DNA of 64,000 nucleotides, taken from positions 62,001 to 126,000 of the forward strand of contig JADNRY010000153.1 in assembly GCA_015501585.1 (NCBI GenBank), in the 5' to 3' direction. The notes under the pieces were generated by a model that saw only the letters and a program-made list of their open reading frames with translations, had not been told where the DNA came from and did not search any database. The stretch's first letter is position 1. Each line of letters begins with the position of its first letter. Made by a program: the position numbers and the translations under genes. This document shows, piece by piece, positions 20,675 through 31,383 of this stretch. Origin of the DNA: Rhodocollybia butyracea (Eukaryota > Basidiomycota > Agaricomycetes > Agaricales > Omphalotaceae).

Positions 20675-22588
20675 TAATACGCAGATTTTGCGCTTAGGCT
20701 TGTAGCCGTATATTTTGACACAGTATGCGATCTACACGTACAATAAGAGAGTTATGCGGAGCCCAAACGTGATAGCTGTAGCCGACGCTTAGTATCTCAA
20801 CGATAAGACTCAGTTAGCCGTGATGGTGCGCCCACAAGCGTAGCCTGATACTAAGCTAGCAAAGTAAACTTGAGGTGCCCAGAGACATTAGCACTAGATT
20901 GTCAGTCTAGTTTCTACCCACCCAATTGCTTACCACCGCATATAAGGATGTCTCGAAGTGGGATGAGTGCTAGCAGACGCATTACCAAGGGAAGGACTTA
21001 GAGGGAGCAAGCCTCGTACTTGGCTAGCGGAAAGACGAATGCCGGAGGAACAGATCTAGGATCGCCTTATGGACTGGTGGATCTCAGTTGTAACGATTCG
21101 GCTAGTCGGAACGAAAGAGGGACCCGCGGCAGAGATCAAGTCAAAGCGAATTTGATATATGATATCGGCCGACTATTGACTAGCGAAACCCTAATACGTC
21201 ATTTACCGCCAAGCAGGTTGAAGTCACTTGTGCGCACTCTAGGAATTGTACCGACATATACGTCCTAGGTGTTCTGGGTATCTTTGAATAGCTAGCGAAA
21301 AGGCTCAACGCCTGAACATATTATGATACGGGACTGGAAAGGGAAAGCTCAAAGTGTCCAAATCTACATCGGAGAACCTAGGTGAACAGCCCTTGGGGCA
21401 TGAAACATAGTACACCCGGTGGAGCGGATGGTCTGATGTGGAACCAGATCTCTAGGACCAGAATATCTTACCTATTTTAGTTTCTTTTTATCTTCATACC
21501 CAATTCCGGACCATATACACGTTTTGGCGGATTCCTCGAGATTGTAATATTAAATCCAGGCAGGAGTTTCTTTTCCTAGCTAAATTTCCCCACTTTCCTT
21601 ATTTTTCTATTCCTTCCGTCTCTGTTTCATCTCTTTTCATATAAAACTAGAATAAACCCAGTATATAAGCCCGATGTATTTATCCAATAAAACAAGTTAT
21701 CTTGCCACCTCTCATAACCACCCATTGTGACAAAGTTAAGAGTCTCTTCACCGCCGAAGTTTACTTGTTCCCATATAATAGGCCTGGGCAACCCCGTTCT
21801 TGAAGTCATTAGTGATCTTCATCAGGCTGGTTCAGTTACTTGTATTCATCGTTGAGGTTTATTATATTATACCTTACGCTAGCGTTTAGAGTAGACCGGT
21901 GAGGGCTTGCGTGGTCGCGTAGCTGTCACTCTAACATAGTCGGAAGTTGTGTGTAATATACTTCATAACAGCTTTTGTGCCCATTTGAGATTTAATCGGT
22001 CTTAAGTGTGAATCTAGGTATTTCCTTAGAGGGGACAATATCTAGTAAGGAATTATTTGGATCCAGAGTGAGGGTTCCTTAGCTGGCTTTTTAATCGAAG
22101 CTTAGGGAGCCACTAAGATTGTGGTGCAAGTTCCTAGTGATTAAGTTCACTCACAGTTTCGTAGCTTGACCCAGAGTTTGGTCAGGGACGTTATGGCGTT
22201 ACACTAGCTGGAGCCAGAGTTTGCCCAGGAGTGTTTCAAACCTTGTTGTTACTTCGCTAGCTAGAGCCAGAGTTTGCCTAGGAGTGTTTTGACTTCGTTG
22301 TAATCAGTTTTGTTTTGTTGGTTCGGTTATACACACACGCACTTGACGATAGTCTTTGCTAGTTCAGTTCTACGAATGTCTTAGACTTTGTCATTACTTT
22401 GCTAGTTCATTGTTTCGACACTGGAGCCTGTTCTAGCTTATATTCGATCTTATACTAGTCTGTGGGGAATCTTTGACAACCCAGCCTTGCTCCCTTTAAA
22501 CAAGTTGATAGTCTGGTTAGGCGCAGTATTTTATTTGATAGGTTGTTTTATAGCACCTTTCACACCCCAGTACGAACCAAGCCAATTA
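20675..22588. mobile_element. Unclassified 1.9-kb insertion in the copia element
   Basis: GCGT flanks both sides (20,671-20,674 and 22,589-22,592), and deleting one copy plus the insert restores the copia reading frame exactly. The ends are TAATACGCAG...GCCAATTA. It holds no convincing protein. Near the right side a unit containing GAGCCAGAGTTTGCC(C/T)AGGAG recurs at about 22,209 and 22,265, with a weaker copy at 22,170. The superfamily is unknown. Confidence 0.6.
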
Positions 22589-24430
22589 GCGTGAAGCAAG
22601 CATGGCATACATGAGAGTACCAATGAGAGCCTGGTATAGCATGAGTCTGTCAGCCATAGCCTCTTTCTTGGCGTCTGTGGATGGGGAATCAGCTTTAGAA
22701 AGCTTATAAGGGGGTGCGACAGGTAATGCCATCATCACAGTGGAAACATTTGAGTGATTCCTCAATGTATCTGGTCTGAGAGAGCCAAAGGACACACTTT
22801 TCTTGGTCATAGTCAATGCCAATGCCAAGCAACTGTGAGATAACACCAAGATCCTTGATCTTAAGCGTTGGCCAATCTGGTGCTTGATGTCCTGCATGAA
22901 TTTGAGATCATTGCATAAAATCCCAATATCATCAATGTAAACAGCAATAAAGCAGATGGACTTGCCACGTTGGAGGACATAAATGCAGTAGTCAGCATGG
23001 ATACAATGGAAGCCAAGTTTCTCGAGCTCTGCATCAAGAAGTTTGTTCCAGACATGGGAGGCCTGCTTGAGGCCATAGATAGAGTGGCAGAGACAAACAA
23101 TTTTACCAGAATGTTCACTAATGCCGTTCGGGAGGTGCATATAGAGCTCTTCTTCCAACTCACCATTGAGAAATGCGGTATCAACATTGAGATGGTGGAA
23201 GTGAAGGCCTAGACGCACGGCAAGGGCGCAAAGGACATGAATGGAGGTAAGTATGAGCACAGGGGAAAATACCTTGTCAAAGTCTAAACCTGGCATCTGG
23301 GAGAAACCTCGAGCAACTAAGCGTGCCTTGTACCGCTCAATGGTCCCATCAGGGAGGCGCTTAATCTTAAAGACAATTGGAGCTAATAGCATGGCAACCT
23401 TTAGGGCAGTAAATTTAGCATCATGCATCATGCATCTGGCACCCTCAACAATAGTGCGGTTGAAGCGTTCAGCAATGCCATTCTGCTGTGGGGTGTGAGG
23501 GACTGTGGTCTCATGGATAATACCAAGGTTACGGAGATAATCCTCAAACTGATCAGAGGTATATTCTCCACCGTTATCTGTACGAAAAACCTTGAGCTTA
23601 AGCCCAGTCTCGAGCTCTACCATAGCCTTCCACTCGCGGAAGCATTGGTATGCCTCCAATTTGTGATGGAGGAAATAGACCCAGCAGTGGTGGGTGTTAT
23701 CATCTATGAAGGTGATGAAATACCTATAGCCACCATTGATAGAGTTGGGTAATGGACTGCAAACATTGGAGTGAACTAAATCTAGTTTCTGATGGGCCCT
23801 TTTATTGGATGATGGAAACGGAAATACATGCTGTTTACCAGCTGTACATGACTCGCAGAACTCTATTTGACCTCCCCCTTCATCAATGCCTGTTACCATG
23901 CCTTTTGCAATCAGACGTTTTATGTTGTCTTGACCAAGATGACCTAGGCAGCGGTGAGCATGATTAATGTTGATATAGCAGGATGTGGTAGCGAGATTTG
24001 CGTACTCTTGGGATTTCAGTGGATGGGCGTGAAGAAGGTAAAGACCTCCTTTGGTCTTGCAACCAGACGCAACACACTGGCCACAGCTTTGAGCTTTGAC
24101 AAAGCACTCCTCTCCATCAAAGAGAATGGTGTGTTTACGCTTGTCAGTGAGCTGAGAGACAGAAATCAGAGTGGCGGCGAGATCCGGGACGTGTAGCTTA
24201 TTGGGTAGAAAACCAGTGATGATTCCATCCAGCGTATCCATGAGGTACTGAAGAGTACCCTTACCAACAGTGTAAATGGTAGACGCGTCTCCAAGATGAA
24301 TGGGGACGGGTTTGTTGAGTTTAGTGTACGAACTGTCTTCAAACCAGTCACGACGTGGACTTAGGTGGCAAGAGCACCCAGAGTCAATGTAACTCTTGTC
24401 GTTGCTTGTCCTGGCAAGGAAGGTGGCAAC
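22589..24430 (-). pseudogene. Copia pol: protease, integrase and reverse transcriptase, internally deleted
   Basis: Near 24,395 the minus strand shows the aspartic protease site DSGCSCHLSP. Then come a GAG-pre-integrase zinc motif (H-A-H-RCLGHLG...CESC), the integrase core with FIDDN, FRTDNGGEYTSDQFEDYL and NGIAERFNR, then RT with RYKARLVARGFSQ and AVYIDDIGIL. The C-terminal integrase and early RT (several hundred residues) are missing: the sequence passes straight from MMHDAKF to VFKIKRLPDG. The open frame of 551 codons is a deletion fusion, not a working polyprotein. Confidence 0.88.
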
Positions 24431-25129
24431 ATCAGTGGAGATAAAGACATGGACAGAATTGGAACTTGAATGACAGACGGAGGGAAATTCTGAGTAGGTG
24501 AAGCAATGTTTGCACTGACCTCCTCATCCGATGAGGTATCGCTATCAGAGTGTTGGGCGGCAGTGGCAGTAGGCTTCCTACTAGATCTCCCACTGCTTCT
24601 AGGAGCGGATGCAGTGCGGCGGGATGCTTCCTCATCTCGCTTCTTGTGGTTACAGTCTTTGACAAGGTGAGGACCTTTGTGACAGTAGGAACAGAGCAGA
24701 CCTTTATTGGGTTTCTTCTTTGGTTTAGATTTCCCTCTAACAGCGGCAGCGTTAGCCGCCTTGGAAGAATCATCACCAGAAGTGAGACATCAATACTCCG
24801 CAATGAGGCGGGAGGTGACAAAAGAAGAGGTGAGCTTGTTTGTTTCAGTAACGGCAGCAAGAGTGACAATGGTAAACGTCTCCCAAGTGTTAGGAGAGTC
24901 ATCAACAGTACAAGGAAGAGAAGTGAGCACAAGTTCTGCAAGGAACTGGCCTCCAAAAGCGTCAGTGTCAGAGAGCTTCTTGTTCTCAAGAGCATAGAAG
25001 TTAACGTGATCCTGCATGTTATCACCATGTTCATACCATTTATCCATCATACCATGCTTGATATAGAAGGCTTCAAGACCAGCGGAGGTGCCAGCATGAG
25101 CTTCCTTAAGCTTAGTCCAGATGTCCTTG
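24431..25129 (-). pseudogene. Copia gag, C-terminal part with zinc knuckle
   Basis: The reading frame gives KDIWTKLKEAHAGTSAGLEA, then MMDKWYEHGDNMQDHVNFYA, and further on CSYCHKGPHLVKDC, a CX2CX4HX4C knuckle that binds RNA in gag proteins. The frame is interrupted by small shifts. Open frames in the other phases here are Leu-rich shadows. Confidence 0.8.
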
Positions 25130-25359
25130 CATCAGGAAAAGTCATATGAACTCAACGCAACTTGAGCAAAGGTTGAAGCATTTTCTTTGGCTCAAGTCGG
25201 CTTAAGCTGACTTGAGCTGACTTGAGTTGACCTGGAGCCAACTTGGGACCAACTTCATCAACTTGAGATTGGTGAGGTTTGTGAAGTTGGTCCCAAGTTG
25301 GCTCCAGGTCAACTCAAGTCAGCTCAAGCTGTGTTGAGTTCATATGACTTTTCCTGATG
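25130..25359. mobile_element. Hairpin element with CATCAGGAAAA ends (230 bp)
   Basis: CATCAGGAAAAGTCATATGA at the left is inverted as TCATATGACTTTTCCTGATG at the right. The arms continue with TTGAGTTGACCTGGAGCC... and its inverse. The 2-bp duplication TG is at 25,128-25,129 and 25,360-25,361. Removing element plus one TG restores gag as SAKDIWTKLK, which proves insertion. It shares its 11-bp ends with the Plavaka element at 49,974-62,249 and is probably mobilised by that kind of transposase. Confidence 0.9.
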
Positions 25360-25699
25360 TGGCAGATGTGAGCTTTTCAATGAGAAGAAGCTGTTCCGGC
25401 GCAAGGTGCTCTTTGACGATCCCAATAGCCTTGTCATTATGAGTAATTGATTCCTCGTAGGATCGCATATCCTCCCTGTGATCTTGTCTAACAGCAGCCT
25501 GGTCAACAGCAGAGGTGTCATTAGGCAATAGACGAGGATCAGAAGGTTTAGGATAGACAGACATCTCTCCACTGCAGAATCTCCAGACCATAGCCCTCTG
25601 GAGCTTGCCAGAAATAGGGCCAACCCATTGAGAATAAATCCCGTAGGTAAGGGTAGGGATTTGAATAGAATCTGATGATGTGGCAGATGTAGGGGACAT
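25360..25699 (-). pseudogene. Copia gag, N-terminal part
   Basis: The start is ATG 25,699 (MSPTSATSSDSIQIPTLTYG). The family pattern IYSQWVGPISGKLQR...VY......D..AV..AAVRQ...YEESITHNDKAIG is typical of copia gag (UBN2/DUF4219-like). The frame ends at the hairpin insertion. Confidence 0.8.
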
Positions 25700-25833
25700 T
25701 TGGACAAATGTATGGGATGTGTAGGTGTATGAACGAGTGTGAGAGAGTGAAATGAGTGGGTTCCAAGGTCTTGTGCACAGTAGAGAAGCTTCGTTAATTC
25801 AGTACAGGCTACCGGGGCCCATCACCTATTGAA

Positions 25834-27384
25834 CATCAGGAAAACTGCCTACACCAAATATTTGATAATTGCAACAAAGTTTTCGAAAATTCTTGGAAAT
25901 TTTCAAAATTATCTAGATTACCCTCATTTCGTAGATTTGAAAAATAACACAGTCCCCTTGCAAACTTTGGTAATTTTTCATAGGTTTTTGTGCCTTTTTC
26001 AAATATTAGAGAACACTATCAGAATTTATTGAGACTCTCTCAAGGCTTCACAAAAGTTCAAGCATATTATAATTTCATTTTCAATGATTCTTCTACATTT
26101 ACAACATTCATCTCAACTTTTCACCCAATTCATAACAGTGTAAAATGATTCTCATTAAAGCAATCCTAAGTAACAAGTTACATGGAAATGAGCGCAACAC
26201 TACTAAACAAATACATAAAGCAAGGATGCTAGTAGCAAGGAATTAATGAAGGTAGTACTGTAGTACTTAGGCGAGGTGGTGATAGTAGTGAGGCAAAGTA
26301 GTGGTAGTGGTAATGAGGTAGTAAGGTGAAGTAGGGTAGTAAGGTGCAGTGGTAGCCAGGCGAAGTAGTAGGCATTGGATGTATGTGACAGCGCGTGCAT
26401 AAATCTGAAAGCTTGTCAGTTTATACAATACATAATAGATGTATAAATACAGTCACGCACCAAACAGTTCATTTGGAACTCAGTTATTGATAAATAGAGG
26501 ATAGGTCAACAGAGCATACCTACGTGAAGAGTCAGTAATTGTCATAACCAACAAGTGAAACATACCTAGAAACGAACTACAGCCAGATAGTCAAATGAAA
26601 GAGAGAAAACATTGGACAGCGACTGTTGAGAGGGAGAGAACATTGAGTGATGGCGAGAGGCAGAAGGCAATGCGAGAAGCTAAAGGTGAGAATCCGGTGA
26701 GAATCACTGTCGAGAAGCAAGTTACAAACGAGCGCCGAGAGCTTTTTCAACATGGTTATCACGAGATCTTGAGGGCAGGATCCGGCTGGCTCCGGCATAA
26801 CCTTATTTTCGACAACAAAAGAGCCACATCACCTGTCATGTACGGAACTGTGTTGATTTCTTCCTCGCTTTCTTCTTTCTTCCTCTCTGCTGCTGCTGCC
26901 ATTCAAGCTTGGCTTGTGCTTCATCATGGATTTTACTTACTGCAATGTGATTTCAGTTGTTATTAGTAATATTTCATCTCGCATAGAGCATATTCTGAGT
27001 GTATTTGTCTTATTATGTCACGGCGGCAGTGATCGAAGACAACCACAAGCTTTTCACACATCTCTGGGTTACATGATACCCTGTCTGTAATTTTTCAAGA
27101 ATTTTGCAAAGGCTGGAAAGCCTATCAATAACTTGTCAAAATTTGTCAAAAGCTGAATTCTATGTATTTTACCTTACATGAATTATCAAAGTTGTTCAAA
27201 CTCATAGAATTATTCAAATTTTATGTAAACTTAGTAGACTTTTTGATATTTTCAAGATCTTTTTTGAAATTATGACATATTTTGTGGAGGTATTTTTCCT
27301 GATGGGAATCTTACTAGGATTTTTAATCTTTTGAGAATCTTTGTGAAAATTATTGAATATTTCGGGTGGGCGGTTTTCCTGATG
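25834..27384. mobile_element. CATCAGGAAAA-ended DNA transposon, 1,551 bp, non-autonomous
   Basis: The left end is CATCAGGAAAACTGCC and the right end GGTTTTCCTGATG. The AA duplication is at 25,832-25,833 and 27,385-27,386. It sits inside the first bases of the copia 5' LTR, whose TGAA is now at 25,830-25,833. A second internal TTTTCCTGATG lies at 27,294-27,304. The interior is AT-rich with TTTTCAA-type repeats near both ends. A plus-strand frame at 26,595-26,966 matches nothing I know. There is no transposase. Confidence 0.8.
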
Positions 27385-27709
27385 AAACTATTGAAATAAA
27401 AGAGAGTTCTCAGCGACAGTGGTAGAACGATGCTATATTATGTACCTATTGAAATAAAAGAGAGTTCTAGGTACATAGTCAGTAATAAGTACAAGAAATA
27501 AAGAATGTGAGTACTAACCTCAGCAACAGTGGTAGAACGACGCTGAGGTGTCAATATGTATGTACAGAATTAAAAGAATGTGTCACGTGTGACATATGTG
27601 AAGGTCAATATAAAAAACCAGGAAGCTTCCTGGTTTTTGCGCTGGCGTTACGCCATGAATCCATGAATGTATAGATGACATAACAAGATAAGATCATCGA
27701 CTTTTAACA
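27383..27709 (-). repeat. 5' LTR of the copia element
   Basis: 327 bp, about 97% identical by eye to the 3' LTR, mostly transition differences. Inward of it (now left of the 1.55-kb insertion) the minus strand reads GGTGATGGGCCC. This resembles the initiator-Met half-tRNA primer site known for Drosophila copia, which is an inference. Confidence 0.88.
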
Positions 27710-28065
27710 CGCTGGGCAACTAAGAACCAGATTATCCTGTGTGGAACCTGTATACACTGTACAGAAATAAAGTAAAACGTAGGTGTGGCGTGGCTCCCAC
27801 CCGTGACAGATTCATTTAAAATTTCTCCGGAGATGTCTTTGTTTTCCAGATCGATAGTTGTCATTCCTTGATGCAAACCCAATTACAATTGAATGGCCCT
27901 GATCTACTAAATAACGAATGTGGACATGATGCATGCACGGCCGTATATAAGGTCTCTCATCTTGTCAAATATCATCCATTGATAGAATCGAGCCCTCTGT
28001 GTTAGTCATCAATATCACCTCAGTAGGAAATCACTTAATTTTAATTCAACACATTCAGACACGAA

Positions 28066-31000
28066 ATGTTCTCTAATGCATCAAACTTTTGAATCGATGG
28101 ACAGTCTACATTCATTGTGTATCAAGGATCTCCCCAAGACACAAATCATGGTAAGCAATGTTTGCAATTTCGAGTCTTAGTCTTTTTATACATCTATACA
28201 ACCAGATAATATTCAGATATCAGTCTCAGATGTTCTCAAGTGCCCAGCCCCAAGTCAATACTTTGTGGGGCGGGCAGATACACTCAGCAAACTTGCGAAA
28301 GTATTTTCTGCACCAGTTGTAACAGTCTTCGATCCAGATCCAGATATCCTTGCAAGATTTGTGAGGTCTTTCTCAAGGTAAGAAGTCCATTACTTATTTT
28401 GACTCCTTTGAAATATATGTATCTGTATTCTTCAGGAGACCTACTATGTATATAGACGCAACATCGGAGGAGGCCTTGACAAATGCACTAGCAGAGAACC
28501 CACAAGATTTTGAATCCATTTACTCAGACGCCATCCTGGTTTTGGAGAATGTGTATGCATCCCTGGTATTGGAAGACCATTTTCCTGCCTGCTTGCAATG
28601 TCCTATCATTGCCACAAGCACTGACTCCACTATATCGAACATTGCATCATCTTTTGCTCATGCGTTTCAGCTCCCCAAAAATTCTTCTAATAAATCTGTA
28701 ATGGCCAAATGCTGGACCAAAATTGACAGAGCCCTTACGCCAGGACAGCGGATAGTCTCCCTAGTGGCTAGCGGAGGTACAGGAAAGACACAGACTGTTT
28801 CGAAGTTTATTCAAGATAACTCATCAAGGTAGTAAAATTATTGAAACTGGTAGCAATGTGAACTAATATGATTGGTTCAACAGATTTGGAAACATATGGT
28901 TCTTTGATGCTATCTCTAAAGAAACACTCACTTCGGATTTCAAAGAACTTGCCAAGGCAGCAGGCCTTGGTAATCAGATCAAAGATGTCTGCAACTTCCT
29001 AGCAAGGACTCATCAGAATTGGATGTGCATCTTTGACTCTGCTGATGATGAGCAGCTTTACCTCAAGGATTATCTTCCTATCTGTGCGCATGGGAACGTC
29101 ATTATCACAAGTCGCCTTGTGAGAACATCTGAGATGGATTCACCTGGATGTCATATTGGCTTTTTTGATTTGAACAAGGATGATGCTGTTGAGCTGCTAC
29201 TCAAGCATGCACATCAAGAGAGGCATAAAGAAACTCAAATTGTTGGCTCTGAAATTGTTGAAGCTTTGGGTAACCAAGCCCTTGCTGTGTCAACAGCTGG
29301 AGCATATATTCATACAAATGCAACATGTACTCTGGAGAATTACCTGGCACGTTTCAATGACAAAAGAAAGGATGTCCTTAACTACAGACTGAGAGCACTG
29401 GACAATTACCAGAGAACAGTATTTGATGCCTTTCAGCTTAGTTTCAAGAAGCTCAGTTTGGCATCTCAAGGTCTGATACAAATGTGTGCTTATTTGCATC
29501 CAACTGGCATTCCACTTGAAATTTTCACACGTGCAGCTGCCTTTGTAGGAAGGGATACATACCAAGGAGAGAGTAAGCCAATCAATGCTATAGATATATT
29601 GAAGAAATTCCTGGATCTGTTTGCCCAGGAAGGTTCCTTGGATGAGAGTGTTGATGAGCTATGCCGCTTATCTCTTGCATCATATGACAGTGCCCAAAGG
29701 ATGCTTGGATTTCATTCAGTACTACATGCATGTGCTCGTGAAACAATAGAAGACATTAAATATCAGAGGTATGCGACGATATTATTGTTAGGGCGAGCTA
29801 CTCCATTGGGTTCAACAAATGAGGACTATCAGTTTCGGCAACAGCTGAGCATTCATGCTCATGAGATTGGGGTAAAAGGTCTGCCAACGATCTGTGTACA
29901 TATGCGCTTGTTTGAGATTTTTGGAGATGGTGGATTTTGGTTACAAAGAGAGGTACTGGGTGAAGAGTTGCTTGTGCTCTGCAAGAAAGTCATTGGGAAA
30001 CATCATTATGATACATTGACTTCCATGGCCAACCTTGGCTCTACATATTATGTACTTGGAAAGTTGGAAAGTGCACAGAAGTTAGAAGAGGAGGTGCTTG
30101 TACTCTGCAAGAAAGTCATTGGGGAGCACCACCCTGATACATTGATTTCCATGGCCAACCTTGCATCTACATATTATGTATGTGGAAAGTTGGAAAGTGC
30201 ACAGAAGTTGGAAGAGGAGGTGCTTGTGCTCCGCAAGAAGGTCATTGGGGAGTACCACCCCGATACACTGACTTCCATGGCCAACCTTGCCTGTACCTAT
30301 CGTGACCTCGGAAAGTTGGAAAGTGCACAGAAGTTGGAAGAGGAGGTGCTTGTGCTCCGCCAGAAAATCATTGGGGAGCACCACCCTGATACATTGAGTT
30401 CCATGGCCAACCTTGCTTGTACATATAGTGCACTTGGAAAGTTCAAAAGCGCACAGAAGTTGGAAGAGGAGGTACTCGTGCTCTGCAAGAAGGTCATTGG
30501 GGAGCATCACCCTGATACATTGATATCTATGGCCAACCTTGCATCTACATATTATGTACTTGGAGAGTTGCAAAGTGCACAGAAGTTAGAAGAGGAGGTG
30601 CTTGTGCTCTGCAAGAAGGTCATTGGGGAGCACCACCCTCATACATTGGCTTCCATGGGCAACCTCGCCTCTACATATCATGCACTTGGTGAGTTAGAAA
30701 GTGCACAGCAATTAGAAGAAGAGGTGCTTGTACTCCAGAAGAAAGTCAGTGGGGAACAGCACCCGCATACATTGAGTTCCATGGCCCGGCTTGCCTGTAT
30801 ATATCGTGACCTTGGAAAGTTGGAAAATGCACAGAAGTTGGAAGAGGATGTGCTTGTGCTCCGCAAAAAAAGTATTGGGGAGCACCACCCTGGGACATTG
30901 ACCTCCATGGGTAACCTTGCCTTAACCTATCATGCGCTTGGAAAGTTAGAAAGTGCACAGAAGTTGGCAGAGGAGGTGCTTGTGCTCCGCAAGAAAGTCA

Positions 31001-31383
31001 TTGGGGAGCACCACCCTGATACATTGAATTCCATGGCCAACCTTGCCTGTACATATCGCGACCTTGGAAAGTTGGAAAAAGCACAGAAGTTAGAAGAGGA
31101 TGTGCTTGCGCTCCGCAAGAAAGTCATTGGGGAGCACCACCCTCATACATTGACTTCCATGGCTAACCTTGCCTTAACATATCGTGCACTTGGAAATTTT
31201 GAACATGCAGAGAAGTTAGCAGAGGAGGTGCTAGTGCTCCGCAAAAAAGTCAGTGGGGAGCACCACTCTAATACATTGACTTTCTTAGGTAACCTTGCCT
31301 TAACATATGATGCACTTGGAAAGTTAAACAGTACTCAGAAGTTGGCAGGGGAGGAGCTCCTGCTCCAGCAGTCAATGGCCTGA
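28066..31383 (+). CDS. STAND NTPase with TPR array, copy A (NLR-like); stop in exon 1
   Basis: Exons read 28066-28150, 28206-28377, 28436-28828 and 28884-31383. The first codons (MFSNASNF) are followed by TGA at 28,090-28,092, where copy B has CGA, so the native start is broken. Use of a later Met (28,446) would drop the N-terminus. An N-terminal region (FVGRADTLSKLAKVF...PTMYIDATSEEAL...ILVLENV...PIIATSTD) resembles an NTPase without a P-loop. A complete NB-ARC-like NTPase follows: P-loop VASGGTGKTQTV, Walker B NWMCIFDSADDEQ, sensor VIITSR. A winged-helix-like segment (ALDNYQRTVFDAFQLSF) leads to 11 TPR units. Such proteins are fungal NLR homologues thought to sense ligands through the repeats. 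No transmembrane segment is seen. It is expressed only if translation bypasses the exon-1 stop. Confidence 0.8.
29960..31375 (+). repeat. Array of 11 TPR-coding repeats, 126 bp each
   Basis: The unit reads ESAQKLEEEVLVLRKKVIGE then HHPDTLTSMANLACTYRDLG (42 residues, kinesin-light-chain/TPR_10-like). Copies are highly similar in DNA. Differences cluster at the residues after TY (YVL, RDL, HAL, SAL, RAL), after HHP (D, H, G) and at the S/T before M. Confidence 0.9.

Larger units (their letters stand above)
19323..27709 (-). mobile_element. Ty1/copia retrotransposon, dead, with four nested insertions
   Basis: LTRs of equal length (327 bp) bound it: 19,323-19,649 (3') and 27,383-27,709 (5'). Read on the minus strand, gag, zinc knuckle, protease, integrase, reverse transcriptase and RNase H pieces follow in Ty1/copia order. 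The body is broken by a 559-bp LTR-like insertion, a 1,914-bp unknown insertion, a 230-bp hairpin element and a 1,551-bp CATCAGGAAAA element, plus an internal integrase/RT deletion. By eye the LTRs differ at 11 of 327 sites. The outer flanks (AATAT, CGCTG) do not match, so the target duplication is lost or the ends recombined. Confidence 0.88.

Noticed and set aside
24432..25149. Leu/Ser-rich open frames in copia gag
   Set aside because: They are in the wrong phase. The correct phase shows the zinc knuckle and gag motifs.
27294..27304. An inner TTTTCCTGATG as the right end of the 1.55-kb element
   Set aside because: Its flank (GG) does not match the left flank (AA), while the outer end at 27,384 gives AA on both sides and rejoins the LTR.
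19323..27709. A perfect target duplication for the copia element
   Set aside because: The outer 5-bp flanks are AATAT and CGCTG. No match exists, so none is claimed.
30082..31127. Minus-strand open frames across the TPR array (also 62,219-62,951)
   Set aside because: The same shadow effect of the in-frame 126-bp TPR repeat.
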